A stretch of 12,712 nt of DNA, taken from the NCBI GenBank assembly GCA_964387585.1, contig CAYLWW010000044.1, forward strand, positions 1 through 12,712, given 5' to 3'. The position numbers were made by a program, and so were the translations under genes. Shown piece by piece: positions 6,724 to 12,712 of this stretch. Source of the DNA: CAYLWW01 sp964387585 (GTDB lineage: Bacteria > Pseudomonadota > Alphaproteobacteria > Rickettsiales > Midichloriaceae). A model generated the notes under the pieces. It was not told the DNA's origin, did not search any database, and saw only the letters and a program-made list of their open reading frames with translations. Position 1 is the first letter of the stretch. Every line of letters begins with the position of its first letter.

Positions 6724-6858
6724 ACTGCTCAGAAATAAATAAAAAGATGTGTTAGGCATTAGGAATAAGAAATATAAATCATATATAAACTAATAGTAGC
6801 ACACCAAATCTTTATTTATCAGTAGGATATTTAAATGTAAAGGCTTAGATATAAGTTT

Positions 6859-6873
6859 AGGAGTAAAAGCTTG
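6859..6873 (+). promoter_or_regulatory. Shine-Dalgarno and TTG start of acpS
   Basis: AGGAG (6859-6863) lies 7 bases before TTG at 6871. This is the best ribosome binding site in the window and sets the acpS start: no in-frame ATG occurs near the expected N-terminus, and the ATG at 6884 is in another frame. Confidence 0.6.
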
Positions 6874-7272
6874 CATTCAGTACATGATGGTTTTATTTAT
6901 GGTATAGGTTGTGATATAATTAATGTCGATCGTATCGAAAAGGTATATAAAAAGTTAGGTGAAAAATTTTGCCAACGTATATTGACAGATTTAGAATTAA
7001 CTTATGCTCCTAATAATTACCCCAATTTTATTAGGTATTTGGCTAAACGCTACTCTGCTAAGGAAGCTTATTCTAAAGCCATAGGTAGTGGAATAGGAAA
7101 AATCATTAGCTTTAAGCAAATTGAAATTATGAATTATGATAGCGGACAACCTTATTTTAATAATTTACCCCCTATAAAATCTATAGGCAAAGCTCATCTA
7201 TCTTTAACTGATGATTATCCATTTGTTATGGCATATGTGATTTTAGAAAAATCTTTAAATATTCAGTCTTGA
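6871..7272 (+). CDS. acpS: Holo-[acyl-carrier-protein] synthase
   Basis: AcpS transfers the 4'-phosphopantetheine of coenzyme A to the conserved Ser of apo-ACP, switching on fatty acid and lipid A synthesis. The 133-residue product has the full AcpS pattern: YGIGCDIINVDRIEKVY (10-26) with Mg-binding Asp15; a linker with ILTDLELTY (37-45); LAKRYSAKEAYSKAIGSGIG (57-76) with the catalytic/Mg Glu65; and a C-terminal GQPYFNN followed by HLSLTDDYPFVMAYVILE. Translation starts at TTG, supported by AGGAG just upstream; this adds about eight residues before the usual start. It follows the two tRNA genes and is 62 bases before the WrbA-like gene, so the two may be co-transcribed. In many bacteria acpS lies with pdxJ, lepB or rnc, none of which is here. 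Confidence 0.94.
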   Translation: MHSVHDGFIYGIGCDIINVDRIEKVYKKLGEKFCQRILTDLELTYAPNNYPNFIRYLAKRYSAKEAYSKAIGSGIGKIISFKQIEIMNYDSGQPYFNNLPPIKSIGKAHLSLTDDYPFVMAYVILEKSLNIQS

Positions 7273-7334
7273 TAATCGCTTTAAAGATATTTAATATTTT
7301 CTTTTTACAGCAAAACCCTAAATGATAAATTATA

Positions 7335-7964
7335 ATGGACTTAGCTACATCAAAAAACAATAAAGTAGTAATATTATACTATACTCGTCTCCATCATACC
7401 GAAAAACTAGCACATATCATTGCTTCGGGAGTGATTCATGAAGGCTTACAAGTCAAGTTGTTAGATATTAAGCAAGCATATAATAATATGGAAGAACTAA
7501 ATGAATCATCTGCTATAATTTTCGGCTGCCCAACTTATTTCGGTTCTGTACCAGCTACTTTTAAAGAGTTTATGGATAAAACCACCTCAATTTGGACCAA
7601 GCAAATTTGGAGAAATAAGATAGCTGCAGCATTTACCCATTCTTCTAGCTTAAGTGGTGATAAGCTTAGCACTATATTACAGTTAGCTGTATTTGCTGCC
7701 CAACATGGTATGATTTGGGCTGGTTTAGACCTTCTACCATCTTATATCCCTACTGAATCAGAGTCAAACTTATATGCTTTAAGCGAATTTAGTGATAATA
7801 AAAGTCCTATTATCATGAATAAGCTTGGTGGTTGGATGGGTTTTATTAGTCAATCTGAGAGCACTGAAGGTTCTAGTTTATTTAATGGCGACCTAGCAAC
7901 TGCTAAATATTTTGGAATACGTATAGCTAAAGTAGTTAAAGAATTTCAAAATAAGGAAATTTAG
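7335..7964 (+). CDS. WrbA-like flavodoxin-fold NAD(P)H:quinone oxidoreductase
   Basis: A 209-residue protein of the flavodoxin/NADPH-dependent FMN reductase superfamily, nearest to WrbA, which binds FMN and reduces quinones by two electrons. Residues 10-26 (beta strand KVVILYYT, then RLHHTEKLA) form the FMN phosphate loop. GCPTYFGSVPATFKEFMDKT (64-83) and the following SIW match the WrbA segment PTYFGxMPAxxKxFLDxTGxLW around the isoalloxazine ring. FTHSSSLSGDKLSTILQL (100-117) and HGMIWAGLDLLPSYIP (124-139) are the later FMN-loop and 'HGM' motifs. The P-loop (RLHHTEKL instead of xYGHxxxL) and the C-terminal half are divergent, so the substrate is uncertain. Start ATG at 7335 places the first strand near the N-terminus; no clear Shine-Dalgarno. 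Cytosolic. Confidence 0.85.
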   Translation: MDLATSKNNKVVILYYTRLHHTEKLAHIIASGVIHEGLQVKLLDIKQAYNNMEELNESSAIIFGCPTYFGSVPATFKEFMDKTTSIWTKQIWRNKIAAAFTHSSSLSGDKLSTILQLAVFAAQHGMIWAGLDLLPSYIPTESESNLYALSEFSDNKSPIIMNKLGGWMGFISQSESTEGSSLFNGDLATAKYFGIRIAKVVKEFQNKEI

Positions 7965-8058
7965 AATATAAAAATAAAATTATCATTATACTTATTATCA
8001 ATTATTAAGTAACATTGTACGAATAACAATAAGATTATAAATAAATAATTTATAGGCA

Positions 8059-9051
8059 ATGACTAATATAACAGTGAGAGAAGCTTTACGCGATGCTATA
8101 GCAGAAGAAATGCGTAATGATCAAACAGTATTTATAATGGGAGAAGAAGTAGGCGAGTATCAAGGCGCTTATAAAGTAACGCAGGGATTGCTACAAGAGT
8201 TTGGCTCTGAAAGGGTGATAGATAGCCCTATTACTGAACACGGTTTTACAGGATTAGCTATTGGAGCTGCTTTTGCTGGATTAAGACCTATAGTAGAGTT
8301 TATGACTTTTAATTTTGCAATGCAGGCTATAGATCAAATTATTAATTCAGCAGCAAAAACTCATTATATGTCAGGCGGACAAATACTCTGCCCTATAGTA
8401 TTTAGAGGTCCTAATGGCGCTGCTTCTCGTGTTGCCGCTCAACACTCTCAATGCTATGCCAGCTGGTATTCTCATATACCTGGCTTAAAAGTTATTGCCC
8501 CATATTTTGCTGAAGATTTCAAAGGGCTGCTTAAAGCTGCAATTCGCGATCCTAATCCAGTTATCTTTTTGGAAAATGAAATATTGTATGGTCATAGTCA
8601 TGAGCTAAGTGCCGATTACAATCCAGAAGGCGTAATAGAAATAGGCAAAGCAAGAGTATGCAGAAGTGGTAACGATGTAACAATTGTTACATTTTCTATA
8701 CAAGTAAAAAATGCTCTAATAGCAGCTGAACAACTTTCAGCCAGAGGTATCGACGTTGAAGTAATTGATTTACGTACTTTACGTCCTTTAGATATAGATA
8801 CTATAGTAAATTCTATTAAGAAAACTAATCGCTTAGTGGTAGTAGAAGAAGGTTGGCCTTTTGCTGGAATAAGTGCCGAGATAGCTATGCAGGTTGTTGA
8901 AAAAGCTTTTGATTACCTTGATTCTCATATAGTTCGTGTAACAGGCAAGGACTGTCCTTTACCATACGCTGCTAATTTAGAGCAATTAGCTTTACCTCAA
9001 GTAAGCGATATAGTACAGGCTGTTGAAGAAGTTTGCTATAGAAAGCTATAG
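8059..9051 (+). CDS. pdhB: Pyruvate dehydrogenase E1 component, beta subunit
   Basis: With the alpha subunit (PdhA) this forms the thiamine-diphosphate-dependent E1 that decarboxylates pyruvate and hands the acetyl group to the lipoyl domain of E2, feeding acetyl-CoA into the TCA cycle. The 330-residue chain is full length. Residues 1-180 form the transketolase pyrimidine-binding domain: MGEEVGEYQGAYKVTQGL (27-44), DSPITEHGFTGLAIGAAFAG (55-74) with Glu60 that activates the cofactor, FMTFNFAMQAIDQI (81-94), and RVAAQHSQ (124-131) with the conserved His129. The C-terminal domain carries VEVIDLRTLRPLD (233-245), VVEEGWPFAG (261-270) and GKDCPLPYAANLEQLALPQ (296-314). There is no N-terminal lipoyl domain. 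The partner pdhA is not next to it: the gene upstream is the WrbA-like one, 94 bases away, and the next is ubiD. Confidence 0.96.
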   Translation: MTNITVREALRDAIAEEMRNDQTVFIMGEEVGEYQGAYKVTQGLLQEFGSERVIDSPITEHGFTGLAIGAAFAGLRPIVEFMTFNFAMQAIDQIINSAAKTHYMSGGQILCPIVFRGPNGAASRVAAQHSQCYASWYSHIPGLKVIAPYFAEDFKGLLKAAIRDPNPVIFLENEILYGHSHELSADYNPEGVIEIGKARVCRSGNDVTIVTFSIQVKNALIAAEQLSARGIDVEVIDLRTLRPLDIDTIVNSIKKTNRLVVVEEGWPFAGISAEIAMQVVEKAFDYLDSHIVRVTGKDCPLPYAANLEQLALPQVSDIVQAVEEVCYRKL

Positions 9052-9116
9052 ATTATTTTATTTTTTAGATAGATTTTATCAAGTTAACATAAGCTTTTAT
9101 TACTGCAATCTTGTCA

Positions 9117-9122
9117 TATAAT
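9117..9122 (+). promoter_or_regulatory. -10 candidate for ubiD
   Basis: A perfect TATAAT 30 bases before the ubiD ATG would start transcription near 9129. No -35 close to TTGACA is present 16-18 bases upstream. It suggests ubiD has its own promoter rather than depending on pdhB. Confidence 0.3.
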
Positions 9123-9152
9123 TTATTTTACTAGTCATAATAAATAAAAAAA

Positions 9153-10652
9153 ATGGGATTACGCGATTTTATAGATTTGCTAGAACAAAAGAATTTGTTA
9201 ATCAGAATTAAAACTCCTGTATCCACTGTTTTGGAAATAACTGAAATACAAAATAGGTTAATACACAGTAAGGGTCCTGCTGTTTTATTTGAAAACGTTT
9301 ATTCTGAAAATGGAAAGATCGACATTCCTGTACTAGCTAATTTATTTGGTACTACTGAAAGAATTGCGATCGCTTTAGGATATAAAGATATAACTGAACT
9401 TCGTGAATTAGGCAAAAAATTAGCTTTTTTAAAACAACCCGAACCTCCTACTAATTTTAGAGATAGTTTTAAATTCTTTCCTTTAATAAAGGATTTACTT
9501 GCTATGAAACCCAAAGTAGTGAAAAAAGGCAAATGTCAGGAAATTGTTTATTTAGGAGAGGAAATTGACTTAAAGAGACTACCCATTCAAAGCTGCTGGC
9601 CTGGTGAGCCAGCGCCGTTAATAACTTGGGGAATGGTAGTTACTAAAGATATAAAGCAAGCTGGCAAAAAAGATCCCATATATAATGCTGGTATATACAG
9701 ATTACAGGTGTTAAGCCATAATAAGCTAATCGTCAGATGGCTCAAGCATCGTGGCGGAGCGCAACAATTTAGGCATTGGCAATCTGAACAGAATCAATCA
9801 AATCATTCTAATACAAAAATGCCTATTGCTATAGTGATAGGGTGTGACCCAGCAACATTATTATCATCTGTAATACCTATTCCAACTACTATTTCTGAGT
9901 ATGATTTTTCAGGTTTATTAAGACATAAAAAACTTGAACTAGTTAATTGTCTTAGCATTCCGTTAATGGTTCCTTCTGATTCTGAGATTGTAATTGAAGG
10001 TTTAGTTGATTTAAATGAGCTAGCTGATGAAGGGCCTTATGGTGATCATACTGGTTTTTATAATAGTGTTGAAAAATTTCCTATAGTCAATATTACCGCT
10101 ATTACAATGCGTAATAAACCACTTTACCTTACAACTTTTACAGGAAAGCCTCCTGATGAGCCATCCATATTAGGTGAAGCTCTTAATGAAGTGTTTATAC
10201 CTTTATTACAACAACAATTTCCTGAAATTACAGATTTTTGGTTGCCTCCTGAAGGCTGTTCATATAGAATCGCAGTAATAGCGATAAAAAAATCTTATCC
10301 TGGTCATGCTAAGCGGGTAATGATGGGAATTTGGTCTTACTTAACTCAATTTACTTATACTAAGTTTATTATAGTAGTAGATCATAATGTTAATATTCGT
10401 TCATGGCCAGAAGTAATGTGGTCCGTTTCAACGCAAATGGATTTCAAACGCGATTTGGTATTGGTAGAAAATACCCCCATAGATTACCTAGATTTTGCTT
10501 CTTTTCAACCAGAATTAGGAGCAAAAATTGGTTTTGATGCTACTACGAAAATTTACCCAGAAACATTAAGAGAATGGGGTAAAGAAATAAAAATGAGTGC
10601 TGAGATAATAGATAAAGTTAATGCTAAATGGAAAGAGTATGGTTTTGATTAA
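9153..10652 (+). CDS. ubiD: 3-octaprenyl-4-hydroxybenzoate decarboxylase (UbiD)
   Basis: UbiD removes the carboxyl group of polyprenyl-4-hydroxybenzoate in ubiquinone synthesis, using prenylated FMN made by UbiX. The 499 residues match the E. coli protein (497). The N-terminal domain begins MGLRDFIDLLEQKNLLIRI. The prFMN-binding region has NAGIYRLQV with Asn178 and catalytic Arg183, then VRWLKHRGGAQQFRHW (194-209). ADEGPYGDHTGFYN (291-304) supplies the acid pair Glu293/Asp298, corresponding to Glu277/Glu282 of fungal Fdc1, and completes the Arg-Glu-acid triad. Later motifs include TFTGKPPDEPSILGEALNEV (328-347) and FIIVVDHNVNI (405-415). Nothing appears missing. No good Shine-Dalgarno precedes the ATG, which follows an A-run. 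UbiX is not in the window. The enzyme would work at the inner face of the cytoplasmic membrane. Confidence 0.95.
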   Translation: MGLRDFIDLLEQKNLLIRIKTPVSTVLEITEIQNRLIHSKGPAVLFENVYSENGKIDIPVLANLFGTTERIAIALGYKDITELRELGKKLAFLKQPEPPTNFRDSFKFFPLIKDLLAMKPKVVKKGKCQEIVYLGEEIDLKRLPIQSCWPGEPAPLITWGMVVTKDIKQAGKKDPIYNAGIYRLQVLSHNKLIVRWLKHRGGAQQFRHWQSEQNQSNHSNTKMPIAIVIGCDPATLLSSVIPIPTTISEYDFSGLLRHKKLELVNCLSIPLMVPSDSEIVIEGLVDLNELADEGPYGDHTGFYNSVEKFPIVNITAITMRNKPLYLTTFTGKPPDEPSILGEALNEVFIPLLQQQFPEITDFWLPPEGCSYRIAVIAIKKSYPGHAKRVMMGIWSYLTQFTYTKFIIVVDHNVNIRSWPEVMWSVSTQMDFKRDLVLVENTPIDYLDFASFQPELGAKIGFDATTKIYPETLREWGKEIKMSAEIIDKVNAKWKEYGFD

Positions 10653-10744
10653 CAGCTTTTAATATTTCAATTTAACTATTATTTTAACTACAGCATAATA
10701 GTATATATTTAAATAACGTATAGTTAAGTGTAGTTGTTGGCTAA

Positions 10745-12184
10745 ATGAGTAAAAAGAAAATTATTATATCAGCAATACTAGGTAATGTAGTAGAGTATTA
10801 TGACTTTGGTGTTTATGCTGTTTTTGCCTCTACTATAGGAGCGCTTTTCTTCCCTTCAGCAAGTGAGTTCGTACAATTAGCTTTAGCATTCAGTGTATTT
10901 GCTTTTGGATTCTTAATGCGTCCTTTAGGTGGAATTATTTTTGGTCATATTGGTGATAAATTTGGACGTAAAGTTGCTTTAAATTTATCTATTTTGGGTA
11001 TGGCCATATCTACCTTATCTATAGGTATTTTACCAGGATATGAAAAAATTGGTATATTGGCCCCTATTATTTTAGTCATAATAAGAATGTTTCAAGGTGT
11101 CTGTATAGGCGGGGAAGGAACAGGTTCGGCTATATTTATTTTAGAGCATCTTTCTAAAAAAAGATTAAGCCTTATCGGAAGTGTAGTAATGGCTTCTAAT
11201 ATTCTAGGAACTTTGTTAGCCACATTAGTGGGGATATGTATAACAGAATTTATAGGAGTAGATGATTTTAGCTGGAGATATGGCTTTATTTTGGGAGCTA
11301 TTATGGGAATAGTGGGAGTGTATTTGCGCCATCAAAATGCTGAAACTCCAGTATTTGACGAAATGAGAAGCAAAAATAAGTTAATAAAAACTCCTTTGCT
11401 TAAAGTAATAAAAGAAAAGCAAGCTTCTCTTTTATTAATAATTGCCTTATCTGGTGCTGCCACCTCTTTAGCTTATATGATACGTGGGTATTTCAGTACG
11501 TTTTTCTTAGAAATTATGGGTTACCCTCATAATCAATCCCTATATTTCACTTCATTTTGCTTATTAAACCTTATAATTTTATTGCCTATATTTGGTATGA
11601 TAGCAGATCATTTTGGTCAAAGTAGATTTTTACGCTTTACAGCATTTGTTATCATTATATCGATAATACCGATATTTTTATTACTAGCTAATAATTCTAA
11701 AAATGAATTCCTTGTTTATTCTGCTTTGGTATTAATTAGTATATTGGCAGCGGCTATCTCAGCTCCCGCTTACCCTTATGCTATATCAGCATTTCCTCCA
11801 GAATTAAGGTATTCTGGAGTAGCATTTGGCTGGAATATAGGCAACGCAATATTTGGTGGTACAACTCCTTTTATATCTACTATTTTAGTAGAAAAAGTTA
11901 GTAATATTGCCCCAGCTTATTATATAATTTGCACTTCATTGTTTTTTTTAATCATTAGTCAATTAACTCAACATTATGGTTATCAAGTTTTAAGAGAGAA
12001 AGTCATGAAAAAGAAAATAGACGGGAAAAAGTTATTAGATACCAATAAAAATTTAGATGATAGGCAAAGGAATAATAATACAGCTTCTTCTAATAAAAAT
12101 AAATTAGCTAAAGCTTTACGTAACAATTTATTTAGACGTAAAGCTTCTTCTAATAACAGTAAAGAAACTAATAAAGATGCTTAA
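10745..12184 (+). CDS. MFS transporter, ProP-like metabolite:H+ symporter, with basic C-terminal tail
   Basis: A 479-residue inner-membrane transporter of the metabolite:H+ symporter branch of the MFS, the group called ProP in Rickettsia, where many paralogues occur. It starts with KIIISAILGNVVEYYDFGVY, the typical first helix of this family. MFS motif A is GHIGDKFGRK (67-76), preceded by RPLGG (59-63). RMFQGVCIGGEGTGSA (114-129) is the family helix-4 signature, and SWRYGF (176-181) precedes helix 6. About twelve hydrophobic helices end near residue 407. A polar tail of some 70 residues follows, rich in Lys, Arg and Asn, with ASSN repeated at 447-450 and 467-470 around KLAKALRNNLFRRK (453-466). 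Substrate cannot be read from sequence; proline/betaine, dicarboxylates and other small acids are all possible. Its stop is about 50 bases from an IS630 relic. Confidence 0.9.
   Translation: MSKKKIIISAILGNVVEYYDFGVYAVFASTIGALFFPSASEFVQLALAFSVFAFGFLMRPLGGIIFGHIGDKFGRKVALNLSILGMAISTLSIGILPGYEKIGILAPIILVIIRMFQGVCIGGEGTGSAIFILEHLSKKRLSLIGSVVMASNILGTLLATLVGICITEFIGVDDFSWRYGFILGAIMGIVGVYLRHQNAETPVFDEMRSKNKLIKTPLLKVIKEKQASLLLIIALSGAATSLAYMIRGYFSTFFLEIMGYPHNQSLYFTSFCLLNLIILLPIFGMIADHFGQSRFLRFTAFVIIISIIPIFLLLANNSKNEFLVYSALVLISILAAAISAPAYPYAISAFPPELRYSGVAFGWNIGNAIFGGTTPFISTILVEKVSNIAPAYYIICTSLFFLIISQLTQHYGYQVLREKVMKKKIDGKKLLDTNKNLDDRQRNNNTASSNKNKLAKALRNNLFRRKASSNNSKETNKDA
12082..12156 (+). repeat. 15-base direct repeat, 60-base period, in the transporter tail
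   Basis: AGCTTCTTCTAATAA occurs at 12082-12096 and again at 12142-12156, exactly 60 bases (20 codons) apart and in frame, encoding ASSN each time. Bases between the copies code for the basic stretch of the tail. It suggests the tail grew by a duplication, though only the ends still match. Confidence 0.6.
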
Positions 12185-12233
12185 AGATGTTTATGCGCGT
12201 TATAGTAAAATTGTTTGAATAATTTACGTATAG

Positions 12234-12659
12234 CTAAAGCGTCATCTCTATCCCCATTTCACTAATATATACAAGGCTTTGTAGGTCTATATCCTTTATT
12301 GCTTCTTGGTAGGCGTTACGCTTTTCTTTACTTTTTCCACATAGGTAAAAGCTTTTTTATAGCTATAACCTAACTTTTTGAGCCAACATAAAGCACCAGG
12401 AGCATTCATACCAAAATGTTTCCCCATCTCTGATAAAATAAAATTAGGATGGTTATCTATATAAGTTACAACATCTTGTTCACATATTCTTCCTTTCTTG
12501 CCACTTACTTTCCTTGCTAAATAGCTACCTTTAGATTTATACCTTTTATACCAATTCATTACCGTATTCGCCGAGATTACAAATTTTTTCGACGCGTGCT
12601 ATGACAACTATTAGCTTTATTTACCCAATCTATTCCTTTCTTTCTTTCGAAAATTTTTA
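12234..12659 (-). pseudogene. Degenerate IS630-family transposase, frameshifted and interrupted by IS copy B
   Basis: Three minus-strand frames together read as one IS630 transposase. The first (12659 to about 12600) gives KKGIDWVNKANSC. The second (about 12599-12296) gives ASKKFVISANTVMNWYKRY, a helix-turn-helix, and later LCWLKKLGYSYKKAFTYVE. Near 12330 an A-run allows a change to a third frame reading SKEKRNAYQEAIKDIDLQSL and VYISEMGIEM, which ends at a stop (12236-12234). The family has YIDES at VYISEM, so the first catalytic Asp is replaced by Ser. The rest of the DDE domain is missing. Beyond 12659 the outward-pointing IS630 copy B begins. The longest open piece, 12296-12559, should not be taken as an intact gene. 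Confidence 0.75.
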
Positions 12660-12712
12660 CTATAGCTAAAACAGTATAAAAGAGTCACGTTATATGTTAA
12701 AGTAGCCTATAA
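12660..12712 (+). mobile_element. IS630-family insertion sequence, first 53 bases (copy B)
   Basis: These bases are the exact reverse complement of 234-286, the outer end of copy A. In copy A this segment leads into the transposase start, so here the transposase would be read rightwards beyond the window. The element is inserted in the older IS630 relic. The segment stops exactly at the window edge, which may also be the point where an assembly ended in a repeat. Confidence 0.85.
12660..12712 (+). repeat. Inverted repeat arm 2 (partner of 234-286)
   Basis: Identical over 53 bases to the reverse complement of 234-286; the arms are 12.37 kb apart and bracket all other genes of the window. Confidence 0.95.

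Noticed and set aside
7335..7964. The flavodoxin-fold gene as UbiX partner of UbiD
   Set aside because: Its motifs (PTYFGSVPATFKEFMD, HGMIWAGL) are of WrbA type; the UbiX flavin prenyltransferase signature is absent.
9299..9532. Minus-strand open frame of 77 codons
   Set aside because: It lies wholly inside ubiD on the opposite strand, with no recognisable product; a chance frame.
12220..12245. TATAGCTAAA at 12229-12238 as another end of the outward-pointing IS630
   Set aside because: Only 10 bases match the IS tip and the match ends at once on both sides; too short in AT-rich DNA.
1..12712. CRISPR array, restriction-modification or toxin-antitoxin module
   Set aside because: No regularly spaced repeats and no recognisable nuclease, methylase or small toxin/antitoxin pair was seen on either strand.

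Overview
This AT-rich window reads like the chromosome of an obligate intracellular alphaproteobacterium of the order Rickettsiales (Rickettsia/Orientia/Midichloria-type). The evidence is the gene set: a stand-alone pyruvate dehydrogenase E1 beta subunit, UbiD, AcpS, a BamE lipoprotein with the alphaproteobacterial domain, RsfS and a ProP-type MFS transporter. Long AT-rich spacers and many decaying insertion sequences fit the same picture. The assignment rests on recognising families and on composition, not on any search.

Layout. Positions 1-286 hold the 5' part of an IS630-family element whose transposase points left and runs off the window. It cuts into a decayed IS481-family transposase remnant (287-553). 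On the minus strand follow metK (604-1728), a structured non-coding stretch (1729-2319) and a 499-residue protein of unknown function (2320-3819). A second, broken IS630 transposase lies on the plus strand at 4176-5009. Then comes minus-strand rsfS (5121-5510). After a divergent spacer everything points right: bamE (5875-6339), a possible tiny secreted ORF, tRNA-Glu(TTC) and tRNA-Phe(GAA), acpS (6871-7272), a WrbA-like flavodoxin-fold oxidoreductase (7335-7964), pdhB (8059-9051), ubiD (9153-10652) and an MFS symporter with a long basic tail (10745-12184). The right end is a third, frameshifted IS630 transposase (minus strand) into which a copy of the left-hand IS630 is inserted; only its first 53 bases are in the window.

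The intact genes are mostly housekeeping and do not form one pathway: SAM synthesis, ribosome silencing, outer-membrane assembly, acyl-carrier-protein activation, pyruvate oxidation, ubiquinone synthesis and solute uptake. Gaps of about 60-130 bases between the right-hand genes and poor Shine-Dalgarno sites suggest loosely linked or separate transcription units. The mobile DNA is layered: a recent IS630 sits inside both an older IS481 and an older IS630, and its two copies point outward in opposite orientation.

The least explained object is the 499-residue protein. Near its C-terminus is a run of five 11-residue units (428-482) with a K/A/D/Y pattern, three of them recognisable also at DNA level, next to a hydrophobic segment. 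That looks like a membrane- or lipid-associating helix and makes the protein a candidate secreted or surface-associated factor, but no family was recognised. I found no CRISPR array, no riboswitch and no convincing new multigene system.
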